Origin: Treponema sp.
Lineage (GTDB): Bacteria; Spirochaetota; Spirochaetia; Treponematales; Treponemataceae
Reading direction: 5' to 3'
NCBI GenBank assembly: GCA_016293915.1
Contig: JAEDCY010000009.1
Span: forward strand, 1 to 64,000
DNA: 64,000 bases
Under the pieces are notes generated by a model. That model ran no database searches, was not told the DNA's origin, and saw only the letters and a program-made list of their open reading frames with translations. Shown one piece after another: positions 8,828 through 18,797 of this stretch; position 1 is the first letter of the stretch, and the number at the start of each line of letters is the position of its first letter. The translations under genes were made by a program, and so were the position numbers.

Positions 8828-8932
8828 GTCATGCTGAACCTTTGCAGCACAGCTGCTCGGAGACTCGCTAAAAATAGTCCACTGGACTATTTTTGCCCTG
8901 CTACGCAGTGCCGCTCCCTATGTTTCAGCATC
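8828..8932 (-). repeat. Composite repeat element C, copy 1
   Basis: The arms GTCATGCTGAAC and GTTTCAGCATC flank a multi-hairpin core. On the minus strand the core reads TAGGGAGCGGC, a GC hairpin, a TAGTCC/GGACTA stem, then AGCGAGTCTCCGAGCAGC and GCTGC. It is the same family as 47421 and 58598, with compensatory changes in the central stem. It begins 4 bases after the stop of the giant lipoprotein gene. Confidence 0.8.
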
Positions 8933-8936
8933 TACA

Positions 8937-11900
8937 CTACTTCTTTCTTCCCTTGAAGGCGAACCAGGCACCACCGACTCCACTGAGGGCCACAAGCATT
9001 ACCACAATCACAGCATTCTTTGAAGAAGACTTTTCTTCATTTTCTGTGTCGGCTGGCTTGAGTGTAGCATCGTCGGTGGTTAAGTCTGTTGAAACCACCA
9101 CAGATGTCGGCTCGTTCACCACAGATGTCAGTTCAACGTCAGAAGATGCCGGCTCAGCAACAGCAGCTGTCTGTTCAACAGCCACAGAATTCTGCACTGT
9201 ATCAACATTCTCAACTGTCTTTGCTGTCTGTACTGTCTTTGCCTTCTTTGTCTTGGAAGTTTTCTTTGCTTTAGCTTTTACAGGTTTTTCTTCAATACTA
9301 TTGTTTACAGCAACTGTATCTTCTTCATTAGCTGAGAACACATCGCTAAAGAATTGTATAACTCGTGAACCTGCAAAATCTTTTTGAATTTCGCTTTCGC
9401 TGCTTCCACTCGTACTTACAGTAGCTCGGCCAAATATTCTGCCTTTTCCGCCCAGACCATTTACATTAGGATCTGGACTTCCGCCACCGCCGCCTCCAGC
9501 ATTCGGATCTGTGAATATCTGTTTTGAAACACCTTCGGCATCAATATTTGCACCATTAAACTTAATTACAGGCTCGCTCCAAGTTGTGATATTTGAATGA
9601 GGATAAACTCCGATTGTAATTTCTCCAGTCTCACTTCCTTCAGAAGAAGGAAGTATCAGATAACCTTCATTACTATACGTTTCCTTTACAGCAGTGTATG
9701 CTGTTCCTGTACCATAACCACTGAAGGTAAAGAGATTAAGACTTGTAGAAAGAACAACTCCTGTATTTGCTTCACTTGGCTTTGGACCAAGGAAAACAGA
9801 ATGAATAACTGTACCAGCAGGTAAGTGAACCGTTACGGTATAATCTTGTGAACCAGACCAGCCAGAAGCAGCTCCACTATTATATGTTGGGGTCGGAATT
9901 GTAATATTATCTGATGTAAGATCAGCTGTAGTCATCCACCACTGAATACCAGAATCACTTTTATTTCCAAGATAATATGGACCAGACTGGTTTCCTACAG
10001 CATCCCTAAAGAAGAATGCAAGGCGAGTATTAGCGGTTTTGATATCTGGCAATGAGAATATGAAGTTTGAACCAGAGTTATCTGCTGTACCATCACTCAC
10101 ATCAAGCCACTCGCCGCTGGCAGTTGCATCGTAATCACCTGTATTGTTTCTTCTAACCAGCATATACTGAACTATTCCCGGAAGATCAGTTTTTGCGTAC
10201 ATAATTTTAGTTCCGCTGGTAAATATATTTGCTTTCGAATACTCACCTATTTTCTTTGTCCGTGCCCAAGGAATAGTATCAATACCTGCACCACTTGCAT
10301 TTACTGCTGTATAACTATGAAGCTTATTTACAGAACTGTCTGTTGTTACATAATTGCTGTTAATTTCAGCAGTAGAATCTGCAGTAAGAACAAGAGTCTT
10401 AAGTACTTCAGACTGATTTCCAGCCTTATCCTTTGCATAGATGTAGTAAGTATCGTTCCACTTGCTTCCAAGTGTAATTTCATTAAAGCCGGTTCCCCCC
10501 ATTGGCTGAAGTTCACCATCTGCAGTTTTGTAATAAAGCTTCTCAAATCCTGAGGCTGTAGCAGAAGTGTTATATTCTGATAATTCATTTTCAAGATTAT
10601 TAAAAGCAATCGTCTTTACAACATCAGGATTATAAGTGATTGTTGAAGTAACTTCGTCTGCTGAATCAGTTCTAATGTAATTTGCTATTTTATCAGAAGC
10701 AGAGACTCTAAGTGCATCACTACCATCAGCTTTCAAAACAGCAAGGGTAAGAGCGGCTACACCACTTGCAAGAGCCGGAGCCTCTGCATCCTGCACAAGC
10801 GTTACAGAGTCAGTAGTAGTTGTAGAGTTACCAACCTTGTCTATTACCTTAAAGCTAAAAACTTTCTGAGAAGTCAGTGTATTTGCAGCAAAGGTGTAAG
10901 ACAAAGGCGAAGTAGAAAGACCTGATTCTGTTGTGATTGTAGATTCAGTTCCGTCAATAATTACCTTATATTCTTTAATATCTGTAGAATCTGACGACAG
11001 GTTGATTACAGCATTTGTACTTTCAGCATTGAAGAAATAAACTGTTGTACCTCTTATATCAATTTCTACTGCGCCAGGAACCTTGTCTGTTGATGCAAAT
11101 GAAATAGCAGGACTTTCAACATCCGGAGTGAGTTTAAATTCTCTATACTCAGTAAAGTTTCCGGCCCAGTCTTCTGCACGGATTTTGTAAATCACTTGAG
11201 TAGAACCAGAATCTGCAATAGCAAACTTCCACTTTTTATTTGTAGCATCAAAGTTTGTATTTCCTATAGAAGTTTCTGGCGTTCCGTCATCAGTTGTAAG
11301 CCAGTATCTTCTTATACCAGAAATTTCTGAAGCACCTGCTATTGCAGAAAGGTCAAGCTCAAACTTATTCATCTGGTTACCGTTGTAGGTAATAGACTTA
11401 CTTTCAGTTCCATCATTTGTGATATCGTAATAAGTACTTGCAATTGGAGTTGAGCCGTTATTTTTGTAGAATGCCCAGCCTACATTATTATCAGCTCCAG
11501 AAGGAGCCGCAGCATCCTTTCTGATTGTGATAGCTGAAGTTGGGGCAGAGTCGTTTCCTACACCATCTATCGCCCTGAACTGGTAAGAAGTTGCAGTCTC
11601 AGGTGTTGCAAAAATGTATTTTACACTGTGAGTTGCTCCTGTTGTATCAACTACAGGAGTGAGCTCTGTCCATGCTCCGCCATTTATACTTACCTGATAT
11701 TTATAAATATCAGTTGCAGTTTTTGTCAGATTGATTATTGCATAGTCTGTATTCAGATAGTAAATTCCATTATCAGTTGCTCCAGAAGCATCCTTTGCAT
11801 CACAGTCAACTGCTCCACTTCCACTTTCATCAGCAGCTTTCTGAACAAGGCCAGAACCTGTTTTAAGAGCAAGGTCTGGAGCAGTACCATCAGCATTTGT

Positions 11901-14900
11901 TCTGAAGGTTTTAAGCGTCTTAGTCTGACCAAGATTATCAAGAACCTTTAACTCATATGTATAAACTGTATTATCTGTGTTTGAATCGAGACCTGTAATT
12001 TCCCAATAGTCATCACTTACTGATGGAATATTTGAAGTTTGGAGTGTACCATTTTTGTATACTTCATATTTCTGTATTCCAGACCGTTCCATACCGCTTG
12101 TAGAAACATTACCAGAGTTGTCACGTTTATCTGTAACGTTAGAAAGATTTATCCAGATGCGGTCAATATAGTATGAAGTATTTGTAGACGTTTTACTATA
12201 TGAAATAACACGGGTATCAGCGTCTTCTGTACCAGCATTATTATAAGGAATATCCATACCTGCAGTTGTTACGTTTTCTGTACCAGCTTTTAGATGATAT
12301 TCAAGACCACCCGCAGCCTCAGGTGCCCACTGGTCGCGCTGGAGTTTTACAGTGTTCTCAGGTACATTAGAAATGTTACCAGCTGTATCTATTAAACGGA
12401 ATTTGTATTCTGTTTTGCTTTCCGGAGCCGGGAATGTGAGTCCACTTGTTGCAGCATAAGAAGAATCAAAATCTGTCCAGCCAGACGACCAGTCAGTCCA
12501 GCCGGTTGAATCACTATAAGATCTTCTCTTCCACTGATAGTGAGTTATATCTGCAGCGTTTGTCAAAGACCAGCCGATAAATGCATTTTCATTCTGAATA
12601 TACTTAATTTCAAGTGTATCACCAGTAAATGTAGCCGCAGCAGCGCCAGCAGATGAACCAGACTTAATTGCAGGTGTAGATCCAAAATCTACTACTGGGG
12701 TATCATTATCATAAGTCCAGAGGTTATTACCGGCCGGACCGTTCAAAGGATATATACCCGAATCTTCTTCAGCTCCACGAGAAAGCTGAATTCCCAATTT
12801 TGTTCCAGAAACATTTGCAGGTAAGTCCACTGTATATTCTGGACCTGTACCTTCAAGTGTGATATCAGTTGCAGACAATACTACATCATCATCTGTTTCA
12901 AAGTTACCATCAGCACCTGCCGAAATAAATCTGCAAACTGTTGGATCATATGTAGTTGTAAAGGTAACTTTAGCAGCGCTTGTAGTGTAGTTGATTGCTG
13001 AAGCTCCTGAAGTACCAACCTTAATAGTATAAGGAGTTGCCGGAGCATCAGAAGAAAGATAGCTGGCATTTACATCAGCAGATGATGTATAGCTGAATCC
13101 ATTTGTTGTGGCATTAACAATTGTCGGAGAATAATTATTTTTGAAATGTACAAGGACCGGATTCTGACCGATAAGACCTGCTTTGTTTACAGGGTAGAAA
13201 TATTTATCTGCCTTAGACTGCCATAAAACACTGGAACTCAATTCCTTAGAATAGTCATAAGTCCAGCAGCTGTTTGTTGAATCCCACTTTACATCAGAAG
13301 AAACCTGGGTTGCTGTATAGAAATCAGATTCTGAAACATTGAGAGGAGATTCTGACACAACCCAGCCCAGCATATCAGCCTGTACAGTATCTGTGTCTGT
13401 GTACAGACGTACAGTAATATCTGTTACACCCCATTTAGCAGTTAATTCAAGCTTTTGCCCACCAGGACCATATTCCGAAGCTGCTGTATTTCCTGTAAGT
13501 CCAAGATTTGGAGTTGATGGAGTCGATTTATTTACTGCTACGGCTGCATTTCTTTTAAGCACAGGATGATTTTCCAGACGTACCCACTGTGTGCTTGCTC
13601 CATTGTTTAGTTCAATATTAGAAGTGTATGAATTTCCTGCATAGTCATAGATACTTGTAGAAGGAATTACTAACTTACCCGAAGCATCTGTATCTCTACC
13701 ATTAAGAGAATATGTAACGGGTACAGAAGTTCTATTTCCAAAACCGCTATAGGCCGGAGAATTAACACCATCACTATATACACCAGAACCAGAATCTGTA
13801 ACCGTATAATTTACATAAGAATTATTACTATAGTAGTTTGTACCGCTAATAGTATTTATTTTGTTATAGGTCATTGAGGCCGCAGGAGTAACGGCTGGCG
13901 GAGTTTCATCAAAGAACCAGTATTCATTCTCACCGGAATTAGGAGCAGGAGCATCTTTTGAAACGATAAGACTTCCTGTAGATGAACGTCTTATCTGTCT
14001 GATTTCATAGTTACCTACAGTATCTTCAAGAATAAGGTAGAGCTTATAGCGACTTGGTTTTGCAAGGCCAGACTGATCATATTGAGGGAAATTATTCTGA
14101 ACATAGAAAATCGGATAGCCTCCTGAATTTGCCTGCTTTACAAAACACCAGTCTGAAGAAGCAGGAGGAGGTGTGATTCCAGTTTTATAGGTAGCTCCAT
14201 CATTGTTACCAAAGTAATCTCTGTCTGGAATACCTGTACCTGTCCACGCAATAATTCGACTCTTCATTGTATAAGTGAATGAAGAGTCTGCTGAATAAGT
14301 TGGGAACGATGGTTCGTTCTCTGCGCCTGTCGGGAATCTGCAGCTTTCTGTCAAATGATGAGTTTTAAGTAAAACACTTCCTCTATAGAACATAACGTCA
14401 TTTTGAGAACCATATTCACCTTCAATAATTTCTGATGTACCATTAAGATGCAGTCCTTCACCTATCTCACCATAAACACCAACCTCATTATCCACTCTCC
14501 AATAAATACCATAACTGTCTGTTGAAGAAGCTCTTACAAGTACCGAAGTTGAGTTTCCACAACCATCAAGCAGGTGAAGGATAATTGGGTCACTGCTTTC
14601 GTGTGGCAGATTAATTATTATAGTTCCATTTGAATCTACAGATGTACTGATGCCGTTAAATGTATTAGATGCCCCCGAAGTATAGTCTTTCCACTCCGAG
14701 CTTCCTCTGGCAGTCGAAGAATTTGTTTTTGAAACATAGTATTTTTCTATTTTAGAACTTTTTGTAGTATTATCTTTTCGGCTGTAAGGACTTCCAGAAG
14801 TGTATGCTGGTGTTCCTCCGGCAACTGCTTCTTCTCCAGTTTCGACTGCATTACCACCAAGCTTTACCCTAATCTGATAATCATCATTTTTAATAACATA

Positions 14901-17900
14901 ATTGTAATGCCCATATTCATCTATAGTAGTATTTCTGTGGATAAAAGCTCCATCCGGCTTGTAGAGAATTGTATAATCATAGAGGGCATTACACTCTGCT
15001 GCTGTAGCAAATGTATCATCTTCTACAAGATTATAGCTAATCGGAATAGACTGATTTCCAGCACTATCAAGGGCAATAGCTGTCCATACTCCGCTAAAGT
15101 TACCATAACAGCATGCATTATCTAAATAAGAGTTGTCACTAGAATTAATCCATCTTGTTATTTTGAAGTTTGTATCTGTAACATCTGAACCAATAGAAAT
15201 ATTTGATGCTCTGTAGAAGTAGAGGTCTTCCATTGCACCCGAGCCGGCAGCTGCTCCGCCATAGTAGCTTCCAAGAGCAACACCATAAGCAGTCGATGCA
15301 TAAGCCGGATCTACAGAATGAGGATAAACGGTTGTGGCATCTACATTATTATGAGTGCGTGAATAAAGTCCCTTTCCGTTCCAGGCAGGAACAATTGTAT
15401 CAAGTGTAATTGTATCGCTGGCACCTGTTGCTTCAAGGCCACAAATTGTTCTCGGTTTAATCGTTACGCTCTTTAAGCCGTCTCCGCTTGTAAGGGCAAG
15501 ATTCTTAATTGCAAGTGCAGCTGATTCAAGAACTAAATGACCGCCACCAGCTGTTTTGAAGCTTGCAGTTTTTCCGTCGGCTGAGATATCAAAGAGAACC
15601 GGAGTTCCACCGCTCTTAAGGTAATTTCCGTCTGTATCAATCTTACTTGCATCGCTCAAATATGTATCTGCAAGAGGAAGATCAGGATATGTTGCATCTG
15701 TATAGATTTCTGTACTTGAAGTGAATGTTGCATCTCCTGAGATAGTAAGAGAAAGTATACCAGAGATTGCTTTATCTAAATCAAGTGAAATATTTGCATT
15801 TACTGAACCTTCATTTGTAAATTCAGCTTCTGCCTGAACAAAATGGTTTGAAGTATCTTTATCTGCCTGGCGATCTTTCAAAACTAAGCCGGATGCAGAA
15901 GGTGCTCCTGAATCATATTTGAAGCTTGAAATAACAGGAAGTCCAGGATTTGCAAGGTTCAGCGAGCCTTCGTTACTGCTGATAGTAGAAAACTCTGCTG
16001 ATTCATTTCTTGCAGCATCACGAATTAATAACTTGATTGTAGAATCAGTTCCTTCTGTAGCAAGCTGTACGTTGGTGATTTTTGCTATAATCTGGCCTGT
16101 ACCTGCAAAGTAATCCTTTGCCGCATTGGCAGTATTAACTTCAAGGTTAGTCGCACTGTTTACCGTTGCCGGAACCTGAGTAAGGGCTCCTGTCGAAGGA
16201 TCATATTTATAAATTGCAGAACTTCCTGTAAGCTGTACTGTAGAGCCTGAAAAGTCGAATACCTTTGCACCGGAAGATTTTTCTGTAAAGGTAACGTAAA
16301 CATCAGTTGTTGACTGAGAGCCCTGCCAGTATTCAGTTGTTGAGCCACCGAATCTTTGTGTAGCCTTAAGGTCTGGAACATAAATCTGATTGATTACAGG
16401 AGCAACAGAGTCGATGCTGATTACTGCACTCTGTGCCGCAGAACTTTCATGTCTGCCGTCTGCTGCTGCAGCATCCTTAACAATTACATTAATGTCGTAA
16501 GTACCTTCTGCCAGAGAATCAGAAAGTTTAAGTCCCTTAATAGTTACATTTCCTTCAATACTTGATGGCGTTGCAAATACAATAGTCTTATTTGAATCAA
16601 TTGTATAATGAGTACCCCTTTCAAGAACCAACCCCGATTTAGAAATCTCGAGAGAAGGATCAGCAAGAGGAGTTGCATAATCTGCACCATTATTAAATCT
16701 AACCTTAAGTTCAATAGACTTGAGACCAGATATTTCTTCTGTAATCGGTATATAAAGAGTCTGATTTGCAAGAACTGTATCTGAAACAGCAGAACTTACA
16801 TGTCCAGGATCTGCAAGAATATATGGATTACCAACCGAAGGCGCCGTACCATCATACTTGAATGCAGGAATAGTTGATGAACCAGAAACATTACCAAGAT
16901 AATCCATAAGTGCATAAGTATATGTAATTGCACCCTGCCCTGATGGCTGAGGGAATGAAGCATAATCATTTGTAACAGGTTGCCAGCCAGCGTTACTGCT
17001 GCCAGTTTCATTAATCCATGAACCATTATCTGTAGGCTTAATTATCCACTTAAGAGAATCATGTGGAGAACGGAGTCTTGGATGTCCAGAATCTGCAATA
17101 GAAGATACATCACCCTTAATCTTGAAGTTATTGAATGTAGTTTCGTTGAACCAGCCGTCAGAAGTTATATGGCTTGCAGAACTGCTGTCATAACTTACAT
17201 AACTGCTGTTAGCGGCTGCATCCGGTGCTGTTGTATCCTTAATTACAAAGAGAGAAGACCAGGCGTTACCGTACTCTCCAGAATATGCACCGCCATCTGT
17301 AAATCCGCTGTTCTGAACCATATCTACGGCAGCAACATCAATTCGGATTAATCCATCCGGCAGATCAGACAAATCGAAGTCAAGGAGACAGCCCTTATCT
17401 GTTGCAAAGTCGTTATCTGTACCAGGAATATTAGCATTAATAGCTTCGATAATAGATTTATATGCCCCCTGTACACTTGTTGCAAGGTTAGTCTGAGGCA
17501 CGTAGTTGCTTGACTTAAACTTGAATACCTGTCCGGCTTCCGGATCAATTTCTGCATAAGAGAAGCTTGAAGGAGAACCATCTGAATTGTACATATGGTA
17601 AGCGCGCATACCAACCATTACAACATCAGTTTCAATACCAGTCTGGCTCTGACCTTCTCCAGAACCGGCAACATCTTCTGCGAATACACGGAGAACAAGA
17701 TTATTCTTTATAAGATAACCTGGTGTCTGACCAATTGTAACGAATGGATTGAAGAAGTCAGAATCAATATTATCCACAGGAGCATCAGCAGCACCTTCCA
17801 GAGTCATCTTTGTTCCGGCACCTACGTTATTGATTGTTCCGGCATCTTTGTAAACACCCTGGAAGAGGTTGAAGCTAGAAGCATCACGACCGGCAGTAAG

Positions 17901-18797
17901 CTGAGTAATACGAGGAGCAAGGGTATCTTTGTTACTACCTACAGAGAAGGTGATTTTATCGTCATCGGTCATGTTAAAGCCGTAAATATCTTTTACATCT
18001 TTTGAAACCGTAATGTTTACAGAAGACTGAGAAGCGTATCCTTCAGAAATATGGTCCTGATCAAACTTAAGGGTAATCATCTTTTTGTTTTTACTGAATA
18101 TCGGCGGTTCAAAATAATCTGTAATATCTTCACTATTAATTTCGATATCACCGTCGGCAGTAAAGGACTGGGTACCCTGTGTAATCATGATTTTATCAAA
18201 CTGACCTGCTTCGTTCTTAAAGGATTCTATGTCCATTGGTTTTGTAAAGTTGATTCGAACGGCAATATTACGTACTACACCACTACTACCCTTTGAAGGA
18301 ATTGTAAGAGAAACTGCAGGGCGCATTGCTACAATTGGAACAAGAAAGATGTTGTTTTGTGTAACATTAATTGTAACTGTTGTTGTTGGACTTTTTGGAT
18401 CATCAAAAATAACAAGAGGACTTGGAATTTCGTTTGGCAAAATTCTTTCATTGTAATCGTCATCATCAATAAAATATAAATCCTTATTTTTGCTCTGATT
18501 ATCGCCGGTAGCAACAAAGTCTGTTGTAAAGGCGGCCCAGCGAACAAAGCCATATTCAGTTTCTGTAGTTGCCGAAACTACATGAGGAATTCCTACCTTA
18601 AAGATTGCAGCGCCGTCCGGGTCTGTTTTTCCCTGACGAGTTAAAGCGTATCGCACGTATACACTTATTTGAGGTGCGTTCGCAACTTTTACAGCGTCTT
18701 CAATTTCCGTGTAAAAGTTATCATCCTGCATCCAGTTATCGCAAGCTGTAAATAATAAAATGATTGCTGATAAGAAAATTAAAAAATACTTTCTCAT
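8937..18797 (-). CDS. Giant Ig-repeat surface lipoprotein (3286 aa) with C-terminal membrane segment
   Basis: The signal peptide ends in a lipobox (LLFTACDN), predicting lipidation. The next ~300 residues are a Treponema-type lipoprotein domain with an SbsA-like Ig segment (VRINFTKPMDIESF). The body is dozens of beta-sandwich repeats of about 90-130 residues marked by Y.F...D..GN signatures such as YKFRLIDTAGN, YQFRAIDGVGN, YKIRAEDWAGN and FSFKVIDKVGN, typical of bacterial adhesins. Near the C-terminus come a Gly-rich stretch, a Lys-rich KAKAKKTSKTKKAK segment, a Thr/Val-rich linker containing a REP-derived peptide (VVVSTDLTTDD), and a membrane helix ending in FKGRKK. No LPXTG is visible. The ATG follows the upstream TAA directly, so it is translated from the same operon as the transglutaminase-like genes. 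It is likely an extracellular adhesin or fibre; ligand unknown. Confidence 0.85.
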   Translation of the reverse strand: MRKYFLIFLSAIILLFTACDNWMQDDNFYTEIEDAVKVANAPQISVYVRYALTRQGKTDPDGAAIFKVGIPHVVSATTETEYGFVRWAAFTTDFVATGDNQSKNKDLYFIDDDDYNERILPNEIPSPLVIFDDPKSPTTTVTINVTQNNIFLVPIVAMRPAVSLTIPSKGSSGVVRNIAVRINFTKPMDIESFKNEAGQFDKIMITQGTQSFTADGDIEINSEDITDYFEPPIFSKNKKMITLKFDQDHISEGYASQSSVNITVSKDVKDIYGFNMTDDDKITFSVGSNKDTLAPRITQLTAGRDASSFNLFQGVYKDAGTINNVGAGTKMTLEGAADAPVDNIDSDFFNPFVTIGQTPGYLIKNNLVLRVFAEDVAGSGEGQSQTGIETDVVMVGMRAYHMYNSDGSPSSFSYAEIDPEAGQVFKFKSSNYVPQTNLATSVQGAYKSIIEAINANIPGTDNDFATDKGCLLDFDLSDLPDGLIRIDVAAVDMVQNSGFTDGGAYSGEYGNAWSSLFVIKDTTAPDAAANSSYVSYDSSSASHITSDGWFNETTFNNFKIKGDVSSIADSGHPRLRSPHDSLKWIIKPTDNGSWINETGSSNAGWQPVTNDYASFPQPSGQGAITYTYALMDYLGNVSGSSTIPAFKYDGTAPSVGNPYILADPGHVSSAVSDTVLANQTLYIPITEEISGLKSIELKVRFNNGADYATPLADPSLEISKSGLVLERGTHYTIDSNKTIVFATPSSIEGNVTIKGLKLSDSLAEGTYDINVIVKDAAAADGRHESSAAQSAVISIDSVAPVINQIYVPDLKATQRFGGSTTEYWQGSQSTTDVYVTFTEKSSGAKVFDFSGSTVQLTGSSAIYKYDPSTGALTQVPATVNSATNLEVNTANAAKDYFAGTGQIIAKITNVQLATEGTDSTIKLLIRDAARNESAEFSTISSNEGSLNLANPGLPVISSFKYDSGAPSASGLVLKDRQADKDTSNHFVQAEAEFTNEGSVNANISLDLDKAISGILSLTISGDATFTSSTEIYTDATYPDLPLADTYLSDASKIDTDGNYLKSGGTPVLFDISADGKTASFKTAGGGHLVLESAALAIKNLALTSGDGLKSVTIKPRTICGLEATGASDTITLDTIVPAWNGKGLYSRTHNNVDATTVYPHSVDPAYASTAYGVALGSYYGGAAAGSGAMEDLYFYRASNISIGSDVTDTNFKITRWINSSDNSYLDNACCYGNFSGVWTAIALDSAGNQSIPISYNLVEDDTFATAAECNALYDYTILYKPDGAFIHRNTTIDEYGHYNYVIKNDDYQIRVKLGGNAVETGEEAVAGGTPAYTSGSPYSRKDNTTKSSKIEKYYVSKTNSSTARGSSEWKDYTSGASNTFNGISTSVDSNGTIIINLPHESSDPIILHLLDGCGNSTSVLVRASSTDSYGIYWRVDNEVGVYGEIGEGLHLNGTSEIIEGEYGSQNDVMFYRGSVLLKTHHLTESCRFPTGAENEPSFPTYSADSSFTYTMKSRIIAWTGTGIPDRDYFGNNDGATYKTGITPPPASSDWCFVKQANSGGYPIFYVQNNFPQYDQSGLAKPSRYKLYLILEDTVGNYEIRQIRRSSTGSLIVSKDAPAPNSGENEYWFFDETPPAVTPAASMTYNKINTISGTNYYSNNSYVNYTVTDSGSGVYSDGVNSPAYSGFGNRTSVPVTYSLNGRDTDASGKLVIPSTSIYDYAGNSYTSNIELNNGASTQWVRLENHPVLKRNAAVAVNKSTPSTPNLGLTGNTAASEYGPGGQKLELTAKWGVTDITVRLYTDTDTVQADMLGWVVSESPLNVSESDFYTATQVSSDVKWDSTNSCWTYDYSKELSSSVLWQSKADKYFYPVNKAGLIGQNPVLVHFKNNYSPTIVNATTNGFSYTSSADVNASYLSSDAPATPYTIKVGTSGASAINYTTSAAKVTFTTTYDPTVCRFISAGADGNFETDDDVVLSATDITLEGTGPEYTVDLPANVSGTKLGIQLSRGAEEDSGIYPLNGPAGNNLWTYDNDTPVVDFGSTPAIKSGSSAGAAAATFTGDTLEIKYIQNENAFIGWSLTNAADITHYQWKRRSYSDSTGWTDWSSGWTDFDSSYAATSGLTFPAPESKTEYKFRLIDTAGNISNVPENTVKLQRDQWAPEAAGGLEYHLKAGTENVTTAGMDIPYNNAGTEDADTRVISYSKTSTNTSYYIDRIWINLSNVTDKRDNSGNVSTSGMERSGIQKYEVYKNGTLQTSNIPSVSDDYWEITGLDSNTDNTVYTYELKVLDNLGQTKTLKTFRTNADGTAPDLALKTGSGLVQKAADESGSGAVDCDAKDASGATDNGIYYLNTDYAIINLTKTATDIYKYQVSINGGAWTELTPVVDTTGATHSVKYIFATPETATSYQFRAIDGVGNDSAPTSAITIRKDAAAPSGADNNVGWAFYKNNGSTPIASTYYDITNDGTESKSITYNGNQMNKFELDLSAIAGASEISGIRRYWLTTDDGTPETSIGNTNFDATNKKWKFAIADSGSTQVIYKIRAEDWAGNFTEYREFKLTPDVESPAISFASTDKVPGAVEIDIRGTTVYFFNAESTNAVINLSSDSTDIKEYKVIIDGTESTITTESGLSTSPLSYTFAANTLTSQKVFSFKVIDKVGNSTTTTDSVTLVQDAEAPALASGVAALTLAVLKADGSDALRVSASDKIANYIRTDSADEVTSTITYNPDVVKTIAFNNLENELSEYNTSATASGFEKLYYKTADGELQPMGGTGFNEITLGSKWNDTYYIYAKDKAGNQSEVLKTLVLTADSTAEINSNYVTTDSSVNKLHSYTAVNASGAGIDTIPWARTKKIGEYSKANIFTSGTKIMYAKTDLPGIVQYMLVRRNNTGDYDATASGEWLDVSDGTADNSGSNFIFSLPDIKTANTRLAFFFRDAVGNQSGPYYLGNKSDSGIQWWMTTADLTSDNITIPTPTYNSGAASGWSGSQDYTVTVHLPAGTVIHSVFLGPKPSEANTGVVLSTSLNLFTFSGYGTGTAYTAVKETYSNEGYLILPSSEGSETGEITIGVYPHSNITTWSEPVIKFNGANIDAEGVSKQIFTDPNAGGGGGGSPDPNVNGLGGKGRIFGRATVSTSGSSESEIQKDFAGSRVIQFFSDVFSANEEDTVAVNNSIEEKPVKAKAKKTSKTKKAKTVQTAKTVENVDTVQNSVAVEQTAAVAEPASSDVELTSVVNEPTSVVVSTDLTTDDATLKPADTENEEKSSSKNAVIVVMLVALSGVGGAWFAFKGRKK
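9075..9099. repeat. GGTGGTTGAG-type palindrome inside the giant lipoprotein gene
   Basis: GGTGGTTAAG...TTGAAACCACC is a slightly diverged copy. On the coding strand it is read GTG GTT TCA ACA, giving VVST and later LTT in the linker before the C-terminal membrane segment. Confidence 0.7.
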